From Panax quinquefolius (Eukaryota; Streptophyta; Magnoliopsida; Apiales; Araliaceae), in NCBI GenBank assembly GCA_020205615.1, contig CM035162.1, positions 33,816,479 to 33,880,478 on the forward strand: DNA of 64,000 bases, in the 5' to 3' direction. Shown piece by piece: positions 43,739 to 57,600 of the stretch. Every line of letters starts with the position of its first letter. The stretch's first letter is position 1. A model generated the notes under the pieces. It had not been told where the DNA came from. It did no database searches and worked only from the letters and a program-made list of their open reading frames with translations. A program made the translations under genes and the position numbers.

Positions 43739-46546
43739 TGACGCCCCCAAAATAGGTATACACAACACCCATTCTGAAGTCGCCAAATACATGGTACAAA
43801 AAAGCAAACTACAACTTCAATAATACAAAATGTCGTGTGAAATACGCACAATATATAATGTGAGTTCAAATATAATATTGTCTTTCAGACTATATCCACA
43901 TGCAAATAAATTCCCATCATAATTATTGATTCATTATTTTACAAAATGGTGAGGACTACTAAACAACTCTCTCTAGAACCTTCATTCCATACCCCGACTA
44001 AGACTCGCTACATTCTCGCCTCCCGAGAAGAAAAATGGAACAACAAGGAAAAGGGTGAGCTCAACTAGCCCAAGAAGAATAATATTATGACTAAGATAAT
44101 ATACAACAAATTATCGTTAGTCTTCAACAGAAAAATCGATAGTAATACAATAGACAACAAGTTTCAGATCAATATTCATAATGAAAAATAATAATTCATG
44201 TAAGAGTTACGTAGAGAATGAAATCTACTATAATCTATGAATTTTAAATCCATCATCAATATTTTATCCTCGTAACATCAATCAATACGCATCTCGAATC
44301 AAATATTCATCTTTGCACTATGTGCCAAAGATATTCATCACCGGGTCATGTTCATTTAAACACTGCTCATCTTTGCACTATGTGCCAAAGATATTAATCA
44401 ATCTGGCCATGTTCATCTCAACACTGCTCATCTTTGCACCATGTGCCAAAGATATTCTTCAGAAATCATTCATCTTTGCACTATGTGCCAAAGATATTCA
44501 ATAATATCATCATTTAAGACCGAGGATGATGAAAATATTTTAAAGAAACGAATCCAAGTGAAACAAAATGACAAGGATTAAGGATTAAGGATTCGACTTG
44601 GTTTTATCCACGCCCAAAAATACCTCAAAAATAATCACAATGGTGTAAAATTCAAGAATGATCAAAACATGGATACAATCAAAGCTAGTATCCGTAATAG
44701 ATATTTTTGATTTAAAAGAAAAATTTATTTTTCGATGAATAGATCCAGATACGTGAATAGTGTCAGATACGTGAATAAGGCCGTGACACGTGAATAAGTA
44801 ACTCTCGACACCAAAAGATAGAAATTACAAAAACATCTTCACGCATTAATAGAATAATAAGAATCGTGAATAATAAGAACTCGTGAATAGTAACTCATGA
44901 ATAAGAACTCCGTGAATAGTAACCCGACATGAAAAAGTTCCAAATTTGATAAAACTTCAGATCAACATTTCAAAGATAATGATATTGAAGAAATAATATC
45001 ATTACGAAAAAAATAATATCCCTTACCTCGAAAGATCAAGATTTCTAAATTAAACACCTGATATAAAGCTATGACTTGGACTTGCACCGATATAGCAATA
45101 CTCAAAGTATACTCAAAATACTCACAAGAATACGCCGATAATATATAGAGAGAAAACTTGATTTTCGGTGTGATTTTCAATTCTAACCTAAAGACCTATT
45201 TATAGGAAAACGCTAGAACACCAAAGCAGTAAAATTTAATAAAATATATTATTATTAATAAATTTCCACGCCTCTTTGGAAATCAGATCCCAACATTTCC
45301 CACATGCCAACCTTCTAGAAAGAAATGATAAAAACGTTTTTCATAAAATAAATAATTAAAACTTACAAAAATTAATTATTTTGAGCTTCGTAACTTCAAT
45401 AATTCATAATAAATAGCCCTTTCATCAGAAAAATCGAATCTCATGAGTTTTTATAGGAAATTCAATTTCTACAACTTTGCAGAAGAAAGTTTTTCCAAAT
45501 TCCAAATAGAAATTTACCAAATCCACAAACAAGCGATTTTACAAAAGTTATAATCAAATTTCAAATCAATAAATGGGGTCCACCGACATGTTTAACATGT
45601 TTTAAACATTTATTGCAACAAAAATACTCTTCCTCCTCAGATACTCATATATCCCACATTTGTAAAAATATCACCGTTAATATATTATTAAAATAATATA
45701 TTTAAATGAATTATTTTATCGTAAAAAGATAAAATATTAATTTTCAACAATTGTCATTTTAAAATTTTCTCCATCTATATCCACATAAAATCAATATTTT
45801 CCTCATCATATAAATCAATAATTAATTATTCACAAATAATATTACGTAATCACAATATCGACAACGAGGTGCAGTTCCTCAAGAAAGAGGGGCTTTCCAA
45901 TAAGAATTTCTTCTTCGGGCGCCGCAATTAGTGACCAAACCTCTCCTTAGATGTAACTTTCTAGACATCGCCAATAATGTTATCTAATAATATTATTCAG
46001 ATAATATGAATTATTGCTTCGATAATGAAAGATATTGTGTAATGACAATTATCAAACAACATCAATATAAAATATCAACGCAAAGAATTATTAACTCAAT
46101 AAAAAATCGAAATAAAGAATTTATCGTAACCATTATTGAGTAGTGCCTTCACGTAAGAATCAATAATTGGTGCAATACCGAAGTGCTATTGTTCAACAAC
46201 GCAGACAGTGTGTTTTTTAACCACCGGTATTCCAACAAAGATATCTGTGAATAACTACGCCGTTATTTAAAAACAACTTATATTTGTCGCTTTTTTTCAT
46301 CCAATCACTTTCCGTTATGGGTCCACACATGGTCGCGCGCTTGTCGCATTTAATATTATTCACAAGCGATTTAATATTCCACCACCAAACGAATATTCCC
46401 CGATGATAATGAATATTTTATAACCATCATTAATTTGAAATATTTGCATATTTAACCCTTAACTATCCACATTAATTAAATCAACCCTTACTATTTCAAA
46501 TAATAAATAAAGGAAATTCCTTTTATTTAAAATTTTTGGTCTTACA
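43739..46546 (-). repeat. B 3' LTR (subfamily II)
   Basis: It holds four hairpin units around CATCTTTGCAC..GCCAAAGAT (44310-44500), an inverted TATA box at 45197-45204 and the 13-bp repeat cluster at 44860-44930. The two B LTRs differ mostly by small indels. Confidence 0.9.
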
Positions 46547-48118
46547 ACCTCCTCCTTATGAAATTTCGTCCTCGAAATCGACGACGATACTGGTGTGTTT
46601 GAAAAGGTGAGGATACCTCGCTTTCATTTCCGCTTCCAACTCCCGTGTCATTTCCTCTATAAAGCATGATTCCTCCACAAAACTTTAACTTGTGGTATAA
46701 CCTTTCATAGCGTAGGACATGCTCCTTCCTATCCAAAATCTTGACAGTACCTCCTCATACGTTAAGTCTTCGACTATCTCGTCCGGTTCTAACTCTATAA
46801 CGTGGTTCGGTCTTTCACATATTTTTAAGTATGAGATATGTGAAACACATTATGAACACGAGACATACTCGGAGGTAACGCAAGTCTATAGGCTACATTT
46901 CCTACTCGGCCAAGAATTTGAAATGGACCGATAAATCGTGGATCGAGCTTTTCTCTCTTCCCAAATCTTGTAACTCCCTTCCATGGAGCAACTCGCAACA
47001 ATACATGATCCCTACATTAAATTCCACGTCCTTTCGATGAAGATCCGTGATAACTCTTTTGTCGATCTTGTGCCGCTTTGTATACGTTGTCGAATCATTT
47101 GGATCTTTTCGTGAGTCATACGCATTCTAACTCGGGTCCCAAACAATGTTGCTTCACCCACCTCATCCCAACATATCGGAGAACGACATTTTCGCCCATA
47201 TAATGCTTGAATGGAACCATGCCTATATTTGTTTAATAACTATTGTTGTATGAGAATTCCACCAATGGCAAGTACTTATCCCAACTTCCTTTGAAATCTA
47301 GGACACGTAGTTTTAATATATCTTCAAGAGTTTGAGTAGTCCTTTCGATTGCCCATCCGTTTGAGGATGGTATGCCAAATCAATCAGAATTTGTGTCTAT
47401 AGCTTTCTAACCCAAAATCATGAAGTGAATCTTGGGTCACGATCTAAAACTATGGATACTTGGCATGCCATGCAATCTCACAATCGCATTTACGTATATA
47501 CGAGAAAGACGTTCAAGGAATAAGTCTCTCAGATCGCAGAAGAAATGAGCAGACTTGGTTAATCTAATAACCCAAATAGCATTGATGCCTCGAGAAACCG
47601 CGGGAAGACCAGTGAATCTAAATCCATAGTAATGTGTTCCCACTTCCATTCCGGAATCTCAAGTGGTTGCAACGGACCAATCTTTAGGTACAAGATGCTC
47701 GCCTTTACACGTTAGCAAGTTAAACACATCGAGATAAACTTTGCAATCTCTCTCTTCATATTGTTCCACCAAAATGTATGTCAAGATCACGATACATTTT
47801 AGTACTTCCAGATGGATTGCAAATGGCGATTGTGTGCCTCCATCATAATCTTGTACTTCAAATCGAGTCGTTAGGAACACAAAGTCTAAAGTGGACTCAA
47901 GTATTCCTTCTTCATCAATTCTCGCCCTAATAGCTCCTTCTTGTACTTTCTTCTTCATACGCATCAAACTCCGGTCGGTGGCTTGAAAGCAACCTTAACT
48001 TTTTCTATTAAAGTTGGCTCTGTCGTATACTTGACATCATCGCACTCGTCCTCAAGATATAATCTTCTACTCATCACGCGCCTACCACGCTCGCTTTTTC
48101 CAGGATGGCATGATCGTA
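46547..48118 (-). pseudogene. B integrase and chromodomain-like tail
   Basis: Read on the minus strand: the post-RNase-H tether (KVQEGA.RARIDEEG, 47967 downward), the H2C2 region with NMKREIAKFISMCLTC (about 47770-47700), the core with EWKWEHITMD (about 47660-47620) and a second core region near 47440 (CMASIHSFRS, shifted), then the C-terminal WKGVTRF and the EVLD..EHVLRYE tail (46736-46560). Stops and shifts are frequent, about one per 100-150 bp. The polypurine tract (CATAAGGAGGAGG) adjoins the LTR at 46547-46560. Confidence 0.85.
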
Positions 48119-49125
48119 ATATGTCTTTGAAATGAGTCTCCTCTCGAGTTCTTCAAGCTCTTCCCACATTCCTTGCTCCATTCGAATTTTGTATCTCTAC
48201 GAGTCACCTGTGTTAATGGAATAGCGATTCGAGAATATCCTTCAACGAATCTCCGATAATAACCAACTAAGCTTGTAAAGCTACGCCTTTCGATAACTAA
48301 TTTAGGTTGCTCTCAATCGCGACTCATATCCCAATCTTGGATAAGACGTCAAATGACACCTATCGGGCCATTTATCGCATCTAATATGACGTCCCTACAG
48401 AGAGAGTTCGCTTAGTGAATTCCACAAAGGAAGTCACAAAATAAAGGCTCAGTACCAAATTTATAGTTGAATTTTTAACTCTCAAGTTCAATAGAGCCAT
48501 TCGATATGAGATTTTAGAAATGAGTTTTGTCACGGGTTCAAAGTCGATACAAAATTTAATATCGTGCTTTGGGAGTAAGCCAAGAAATTCTTCAGAAATA
48601 CGTCAGAAAAATTAATAACAACAGAATATTATTCAAATCGACGTGGTCTTTATTCAAATCCATAACATGGACTAAGAAAACTTGACATCCGTAATAAACG
48701 AATGACTTCATGGCTTGATATGAAAATGTTTGACTACAATGGTTTGATTGCTTGAATTGAATAATAAGTTGCTTAGAATATGAAAACTAACAACCTTACA
48801 AAAGCAATCAATTTGGCATGATGAGTAGTTAACCTTAAAATCACATCAAAAGCAAATATCTCTATAGAAATAAGGTTAATGTGTAATGTGATAGTGCCAA
48901 CTTGAATCAAGCAAGATTTTTAAACAACGGATGTAATGAAAGTTTCTCCTAATGGAGTCTCCACAGATAGGTCAAAGTTTAATTTCTCCGTAGTCAAGTT
49001 CAAACGCTGAGCGCAAGTAAGTAAGAGAGATAAAAGAATGGGTAGAACCAATATCTAGTAAGGTATATACTTCGCAAGAATTTATAATTAACTAACCTGC
49101 GTGCTAACTTCGTTCGGGTTCCTCG
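48119..49125 (-). pseudogene. B protease and RT remnants, core of RT and RNase H missing
   Basis: Protease: the triad reads D-I-G-S at 49054-49043 in place of D-T-G, followed by the HSFISL.CAQRLNL region. After the KISYRMALL linker into RT (about 48540-48490) the sequence switches into a 133-bp segment (48451-48319) shared with element A. It then enters the RT thumb (VIIGDS-type GYYRRFVEG region, about 48290-48130) and jumps past RNase H to the tether. The catalytic RT and RNase H motifs are absent. Confidence 0.8.
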
Positions 49126-50511
49126 ATTTTGACCAAACCACAACAAACGCTCTTCCCTAATCGCTGACTTTGACTTTTTCGGGACGATCCTTTCGAGTCA
49201 CCGTCCTCACGAACTAGGTTTCGCCATCGCATAATCTCGAGCGATATGTCCTTCTTTTCCACAATTATAGCATACCTTAAACTGTTGTTGCAAGGTTTAA
49301 TGATATGTCCCTCTTTCACAAGATTTGTAATATACGACCGGTGGTCGTTCTCCTCCCTTAAAACTAGTTCACATCGGCGCCGACGTCTTTACATGGTCGT
49401 TGTTGAATCTCCTCTTTTTAAAATCTCCTCCCGACTCGCTTCTTCTATTTTCATGGCCACGATTACCACCAGAGTGGTTACCGCTTTGTCTCAGTATTCT
49501 TCTTTCTCCGCCTGGTTATCGTTATTCGATGATCGCTATCTTCAGATGATCCTCGGTTATGGTCCTCGGTTGAACGTATTCTCGTTATCTCGCTTCTAAC
49601 AATCGAGCCTCTGCTGACAACATCTCGAATAGAGAAAATTTATGAGAAATGAGATACTAACGTATATGTCGGGTTTCAAACCTCTCGTAAACATCCGCGT
49701 CATACGCTCTTCATTCTCCACCAAATGAGGTGCAAACTCGATAACTCCATGAACTTCGCCGCATCGGGACACCGCCATGTTATTCTCGCTTCTAGTCTAA
49801 TAAACTCCACTTCCTTCATACGACGAATACTTTCAGGAAGTACTTGTCATTGAACTCTTTTCAAACGCGTCTCCCACGATACGCCGAAAGTGCGATTGGA
49901 TGGGTACACTTCACTGATTCCCACCAAAGAATCGCCTCGCCACGGAACATAAAGGTGGCGAATGGAACTTTCTGTTCTCTCCGTGCATCCCAAGACATCG
50001 AATATCTTGGTAATTTGTTTGACCCACGCCTCCGCCTTTAATCGGATCCCGCTTTCCTGCACTCGGTGGTCCCAACTTTGAACTGCTTGCGTGTGACCAC
50101 CGTCGTGAATTGCTATCATTTCTCCTCAGATTTTGAACACGAGTCTCTCTCGTCGATTTTGCATGAATCGCAAAAAGCTTCTAAACATCCCTCGCTCATC
50201 ATCTCGCTTTCGGTGGTGTTGTTGTTTGGGAGGAACATTGCCCACTGTTGCACGCTCTCCTCGTTGGTAAAGACAGCATCTCCACGGTCTCATTTACTCC
50301 ATTGTTAATATTCTCAAATCGACATTCTCAAACATCGTCATAAAACAAGGGTTAATTAAGGAAATCAATATATCACATAATATCCCTATATATATCGACC
50401 AACTAACAAATAAGCTTAGTAGGACACACTAAATAAGGATTTACTCGCTCTCCCTCCTAGTTCTATTCCCCGATCTCCGCCAGAGATCATATCCTAAGCT
50501 CGATATTAACC
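49126..50511 (-). pseudogene. B gag with zinc knuckle
   Basis: On the minus strand: a primer-site remnant near 50509 (TTAATATCGAGC), the capsid signature LKAEAWVKQITKIFDVLGCTE (about 50045-49985), ERMTRMFTRGLKPDI (about 49715-49665), the basic Asn/Gly region, and a knuckle CYNCGKEGHIAR followed by DY, where the fourth ligand Cys is replaced by Tyr (49275-49230). Several stops and shifts. Confidence 0.82.
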
Positions 50512-53334
50512 GTGACGCCCCCAAAATAGGTATACACAACACCCATTCTCGAGTCGCCAAATACATGGTGGTACAAAAAGCAAACTACAACTTCAATAAT
50601 ACAAATGTCGTGTGAAATACGACAATATATATCGTGAGTTTAAATATAATATTGTCTTCTAGATAATATCCACATGCAAATAAATCCCCATCATAATTAT
50701 TGATTCATTATTTTACAAAATGGTGAGGACTACTAAACAACTCTCTCTAGAACCTTCATTCCATACCCGACTAAGATTTCGCTACATTCTCGCCTCCCGA
50801 GAAGAAAAATGGAACAACAAGGAAAAGGGTGAGCTCAACTAGCCCAATAAAGAATATTATGACTAAGATAATATACAACAAATTATCGTTAGTCTTCAAC
50901 AGGAAAAACTGATAGAATACAATAGACAACAAGTTTCAGATCAATATTCGTAATGAAATAATAATTCATGTAAGAGTTACGTAGAGAATGAAATCTACTA
51001 TAATCTATGAATTTAACGGTCCATCATCAATATTTTATCCTCGTAACATCAATCAATATGCATCCGAATCAAATATTCATTTGCACTACAAAGCCAAAGA
51101 TATTCATCCATTGGGTCATGTTCATTTAAACACTGCTCATCTTTGCACTACAGCCAAAGATATTAATCAATCTGGTCATGTTCATCTCAACACTGCTCAT
51201 CTTGCACTACATGTGCCAAAGATATTCTTCAGAAATCATTCATCTTTGCACTACGTGCCAAAGATATTCAATAATATCATCATTTAAGATCGAGGATGAT
51301 GAAAAATATTTTTAAAGAAACGAATCCAAAGGAAACAAAATGACAAGGATTAAGGATTAAGGATTAGTACTTGGTTTTATCCACGCCCAAAAATACCTCA
51401 AAAATAATCATAGTGGTGTAAAATTCAAGAATGATCAAAACATGGATACAATCAAAGCTAGTATCCGTAATAGATATTTTGGACGAAAAGAAAAAATTTA
51501 TTTTTCGATGAATAGTCTTGTCAGATACGTGAATAAAGTGTCAGATACGTGAATAAAGTCCGACACGTGAATAAGTAATCGACACCAAAAGATAGAAATT
51601 CCACAAAAACATCTTCACGCTTCATGAATAAGACTCGTGAATAAGAATCGTGAATAATAAGAATCGCTCATGAATAGTAACTCGTGAATAAGAACTCATG
51701 AATAGTAACCCCATACATGAAAAAGTTCCAAATTTGATAAAACTTCAGATCAACATTTCAAAGATAATGATATTGAAGAAATAATATCATTACGAAAAAA
51801 AATAATATCCCTTACCTCGAAAGATCAAGCATTTTAAATTAAAACACCTGATATAGGCTATGACTTGGACTTAACCATGATATAGCAATACTCAAAGTAT
51901 ACTCAAAATACTCACAAGAATACGCCGATAATATAGAGAGAAAACTTTAGTTTCGGTGTGATTTTCAATTCTAACCTAAAGACCCTATTTATAGAAAACG
52001 CTTAGAACACCAAAGTTAGTAAAATTTAATAAAATATATTATTATTAATAAATTTCCCACGCCTCTTTGGAAATCAGATCCCAACATTTCCCACATGCCA
52101 ACCTTCTAGAAAGAAATGATAAAAATGTTTTTCATAAAATAAATAATTAAAACTTACAAAATTAATTATTTTGAGCTTCGTAACTTTAATAATTCATAAT
52201 AAATAGCCCTTTCATCAGAAAATTCGAATCACGCGAGTTTTTATAGGAAATTCAATTCTCTACAACTTTGCAGAAGAAAGTTTTTCCAAATTCCAAATAG
52301 AAATTGACCAAATCCACAAACAAGCAATTTTTGTGCTATAATCAAATTTCATCAATAAATGGGGTCCCACCGACATGTTTAACATGTTTTAAACATTTAT
52401 TGCAACAAAAATACTCTTCCTCCTCAGATACTCATATATCCCACATTCGTTGTAAAATATCACCGTTAATATATTATTAAAATAATATATTTAAATGAAT
52501 TATTTTATCGAAAAAGATAAAATATTAATTTTTAACAATTGTCATTTTAAAAATTTTCTCCATCTATATCCACATAAAATCAATATTTTCTCATCATATA
52601 AATCAATAATTAATTATTCACAAATAATATTACGTAATCACAATATCGACAACCGTGCAGCCTCAGGAAAGAGGGGCTTCCAATAAGAATTTCTTCATCA
52701 TGGCGCCAAGCAATTAGGTGACCAAACCTCTCCTTAGATGTAACTTTCTAGTCATTGCCAATAATGTTATCTAATAATATTATTCAGATAATATGAATTA
52801 TTGCTTCGATAATGAAAGATACATCGTAATGATAATTATCAAACAATAAAGAATATAAAATATCAACGCAAAGAATTATTAAATCAATAAAATACTAAAC
52901 AAGAATTATCGTAACCATTATCGAGTAGTGCCTTCTTACGTAAGAATCAATAATTGGTGCAATACGAAGTGCTATTGTTCAACAACGCCAGATTAGTGTG
53001 TTTTAACCACCGGTATTCCAACAAAGATAATACTTGAATAACTACGCCGCCGTTATTTAAAACAACTTATATTTGTCGCTTTCTTCATCCAATCACTTTC
53101 CGTTATGGGCCCACACATGGTCGCTACCGTCGCATTTTAATATTCCCCAAAGATTTAATATTCCACCACCAAACGAATATTCCCGACGATGATAATGAAT
53201 ATTTATAACCACTTGCTTAATTTGAAATATTTGCATATTTAACCCTTAACTATCCACATTAATCAAATCAACCTTACTATTTCAAAATAATAAATAAAGG
53301 AAATTCCTTTTATTTAAAAATTTGAGGTCTTACA
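50512..53334 (-). repeat. B 5' LTR (subfamily II, 2823 bp)
   Basis: It is the partner of 43739-46546. Hairpin units lie at 51075-51270, the 13-bp repeat cluster at 51620-51715 and the inverted TATA box at 51986-51993. In element sense it keeps its promoter. Confidence 0.9.
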
Positions 53335-53780
53335 AATGACGGTGACCCAAAGACGAGGTGAAGTTTGAGTTATCCAGTTTTCACCTCATTTGGTCGAAAA
53401 ATGAGAACGAATGACGAGGATGTGTTTCGAGAGGCCTAAAGCCCGAGATTCGACTAATATCTTATATCTCATAAATTTTCTTTATATTAAGATGTTGTAA
53501 ACATGGCTCAATTATTAGAGCGAGATAATGAGTATAAGAATGAGGGACCACAATAGGGTCATACACTATTAATTGGCGACCATCGAGCAATGAAAATCAG
53601 AGGGAATGAAAGCATCCGGACAAAAGCGGTAACCACTCTGGTGGTAATCGTGGCCGTGATAATAGAAAGAGCGAGTCGGGAGGAGATTTCAAGAAAAGGA
53701 GTTACAACAATGATAACGTAAAGACGTCAGCACAAATATCAACTGTTTCTAGGGGAGGAGAACGAGCATCGATTGTTTGT
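53335..53780 (+). pseudogene. C gag, second part
   Basis: The gag frame resumes after element B with HLVEK.ERMTRM and a basic Asn/Gly-rich tail (GGNRGRDNRKSESGGDFKKRS), aligning with the E1 gag at 5470-5830. Stops occur near 53420 and 53510. Confidence 0.82.
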
Positions 53781-54668
53781 TACAAATGCGGGAAAGAAGG
53801 ACACATTAGCCCAAAATGCCCACAACAATCCAAGGTGTGTTATAACTGTGGAAAAGAATGTCATATAGCTAGAGATTGTCTAGTTGCAAAACCAAGTTCA
53901 ACGGGGATGGTGACTCCAAAGGCTGTCCCGGACAAGTCAAAATCGGTGGTTCCTAGAAGGGCGTTTGTCGTGACTACACAAAATGCGAGGAACCCAAACG
54001 AGGTGAACACGGGTAAGCTTATCATAAACTCTTGCGAAGTTTATACTTTACTAGATACCGGTTCCACACATTCTTTTATCTCCCCTGCTTGTGCTCAACG
54101 TTTAAACTTGACTCTGGAGAAATTAGACTTTGATTTATCAATGGAGACTCTGTTAGGAGAAACTTTCGTTACGTCCACTGTTTATAAATCTTGCTTAATC
54201 CAAGTTGGCACCATCACATTACCTGTGGATCTTATCTCTTTAAAGATACTTGCTTTTGATGTGATTTTAGGGATTGATTGGTTAACCACTCACATGCTAA
54301 AATTGATTGTTTTCTTAAGGTTGTTAGTGTTCATATTCCTAACCAACCTATTATGCGAATCTAAACAACCAAACCACTAAAATCAGTCACTGTCATATCA
54401 AGCCATAAAGCTATTTATTTATTGAAAAACGGATGTCAAGCTTTCTTAGCCCATGTCACGGACTTGAACAAAAACACGTCAGATTTGAATAATATTTCTG
54501 TTGTTAGTGAATTTCCTGACGTATTTCCTGAAGAACTTCCCGGTCTACCCCCAGAACGTGATGTTGAATTCTTTATTGACCTTGAACCGGGTACAAAACC
54601 CATTTCTAAAACCCCATATCGAATGGCTCCTATTGAACTTCAGGAGTTAAAAGTCCAACTACAGGAAT
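53781..54668 (+). pseudogene. C zinc knuckles, protease and RT start
   Basis: Two intact CCHC knuckles, CYKCGKEGHISPKC (about 53782-53822) and CYNCGKECHIARDC (about 53838-53878), precede protease. The catalytic triad D-T-G is intact at 54054-54062, followed by STHSFISPACAQRL and FDVILGIDWL. A shift near 54293 and a TAA at 54362-54364 break the frame. It resumes as KNGCQAFLAHVTDLNKNTSDL (54425 on) and the [26 protein letters not shown] linker into RT. The frame is cut at 54668 by element D. It is the best-preserved protease of the family in this window. Confidence 0.9.
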
Positions 54669-57600
54669 TGTGACGCCCCCAAAATAGGTATACATCACCC
54701 ATTCTGAGTTGTCAATACATGGTACAGAAACAACTACAACTTTATTATTACAACAGTAAAACTGTGAGTTTAAATACAAATATTATCTTCTAGACAATAT
54801 TTATACTCAAATAAATCCTCATCACATTTATTGATACATTATTTTACAAAAATGGTGAGGACTACTAAACAATCCTTTTCTAAAACCTTCATTCCATCCA
54901 CCCGACTGCACTCGCTTATATTCTCGCCTCCCGAGAAGAATGGAACAAAAGGAAAAGGGTGAGCTCAACTAGCTCAAGAAGAATATTATGACTAAGATAA
55001 TATACAACAAATTATCGTTAGTCTTCAACAGGGAAAAAAATTTAATAGGATACAATAGACAACAAATTTTAAATCAATATTCGCAGCGGAAATAATAATT
55101 CATTAGAAGAGTTAAGTAGAGAATGCAAACTACTATCTTCTATGTATGAATTTAAAAGTTCATCGTCTATCTTTTATGTGGACGCCCCAAAATAGGTATA
55201 CATCACCCATTCTGAGTTGTCAATACATGGTACAGAAACAACTACAACTTTATTATTACAACAGTAAAACTGTGAGTTTAAATACAAATATTATCTTCTA
55301 CACAATATTTATACTCAAATAAATCCTCATCACATTTATTGATACATTATTTTACAAAAATGGTGAGGACTACTAAACAATCCTTTCTAAAACCTTCATT
55401 CCATACCCCGACTCGCACTCGCTTATATTCTCGCCTCCGAGAAGAATGGAACAAAAAAGGAAAAGGGTGAGCTCAACTAGCTCAAGAAGAATATTATGAC
55501 TAAGATAATATACAACAAATTATCGTTAGTCTTCAACAGGAAAAATTTAATAGAATACAATAGACAACAAGTTTTGAGATCAATATCATAATGAAATAAT
55601 AATTCATGTAAGAGTTACGTAGAGAATGAAATCTACTATAATCTATGAATTAATAGTCCATCATCAATATTTTATCCCCGTAACATCAATCAATATTCAT
55701 CTCAAATCAAACATTCATCTTTACACTACAAAAGCCAAAGATATTCATCACGGCCGTATGTTCATCTCAACACTGCTCATCTTTGCACTACATGTGCCAA
55801 AGATATTCATCGATTGGTCATGTTCATTTAAACACTGCTCATCTTTGCACCACAGCCAAAGATATTCTTCAGAAATCATTCATCTTTGCACTATGTGCCA
55901 AAGATATTCAATAATATCATCATTTAAGACTAAGGATGATGAAAATATTTTTAAAGAACGAATCCAAAGGAAACAAAATGACAAGGATTAAGGATTAATG
56001 ATTCGTACTTTGTTTTATCCATGTCCAACAATACCTCAAAAATAATCATAGTGGTGTAAAATTCAAGAATGATCAAAACATGGATACAATCAAAGCTAGT
56101 ATCCGTAATAGATATTTTGACTTAAAAGAAGAAATTTTATTTTTGGTGAATAGTGCCGTACACGTGAATAGTGTCAGATACGTGAATAAGGCCGTATACG
56201 TGAATAGTAAATCTCGACACCAAAAGATAGAAATTCAACAAAAAAAACATTTTCACGCTTCATGAATAGTACTCGTGAATAAGAATCGTGAATAGTAACT
56301 CATGAATAGTAACTCGTGAATAAGAACTCATGAATATTAACCCCCACATGAAAAAGTTCCAAATTTGATAAAACTTCAGATCAATATTTCAAAGATAATG
56401 ATATTCAAGAAATAATATCATTACGAAAAAAAATAATATCCCTTACCTCAAAGAATCAAGATTTCTAAGGAAGGTCGGAAGTGATTGAATGAAACTTCAG
56501 ATCAATAAAGAACTCTCAAAGTATCTAAATACTCACAAAATACGCTCAATAATATAGAGAGAGAAAGAGAGAAAACTTTGTTTCGGTGTGATTTTCAATT
56601 CTAACTTAGCCCTCTATTTATAGGAAAATGTTAGCTCACCAAGCGAGACTTGACTGCTACACCGATGGCTTTACTCGCTACTATTGCCACCCACCACATT
56701 TGAAATAAAATTCAGCACATTTCTTCACCAACCACAAGTGGGGCCCACTCAATTCTAGAATTTTCCACCAAAATCAATTATAAACCTAATTTCCTAATCG
56801 GACACCTCTTAAAATTCATAACAAATCATTCGTGAATTTTAAACGGTTCAAAATTTGTGGACATATACTCAACTTATGTATGTATAATATACCCAAAAAT
56901 TACCACAATCCAATGGTCGGATTAAAAAATTATAACCCCATAATATATCTCAAAACCCCGATTTAATTTTTAATACCTCCAATCCGATAAAATAATCGAT
57001 AAAACACCTCAACATTAATTCCTTCATTTATAACCACATAAATAAATCCATCATTTATATCCACATAAAATAAATATTTCTTTATCATATGAATCAATAA
57101 TTAATTATTCACAAATAATATTACGTAATCACAATTATGACAACCAACCAGCCGCTCCTGTGAAAGAGGGGCTTCGAGATAAGGATTTCTCCTTCTTGGC
57201 GCCGCAATTAGGTGACCAAACCTCTCCTCGATGTAACTTTCTAGACATTACCAATAATGCTATCTAATAATATTATTCAAATAATATGAATTATTGATCC
57301 GATAATGGAGATAATGCAAAGTGACAATTATTGAACAAAGAATAATATAAAATATCAACGCAAAGAATTATTGAACCAATAAAATAAAATATTGAAAAGA
57401 ATTCATCGTGAAAATTATCGAGTAGTGCCTTCACGTAAGGATCAATAATTCAACAATTTGCGTGCAATACCGTAATGTGCTAATTGCAAACCGCCAGACA
57501 TCGTATTTTAACCAACCGGTATTCCAACAAGATAACTTGAATAACTACGCCTGTTATTTTTAACCAACGATATTTGTTGTTTTCTTCATCCAATCGCTTC

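Larger units (their letters stand above)
43739..53334 (-). mobile_element. B: gypsy element (E1 family), minus strand, RT and RNase H deleted
   Basis: It has two LTRs of similar length (43739-46546 and 50512-53334) with the same TGACGCCCCC...GGTCTTACA ends, and an internal region of 3.96 kb. ATGAC is found at both outer junctions (43738-43742 and 53336-53340). On the left it overlaps the LTR's own first bases, so the duplication is uncertain. It lies in the gag of C, in opposite orientation. Confidence 0.88.

Noticed and set aside
44305..44500. Regularly spaced short palindromic repeats resembling a CRISPR array
   Set aside because: Spacers are similar to one another, the units lie at a fixed place in several LTR copies, and the sequence is from a plant nuclear genome. 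It is an LTR minisatellite.
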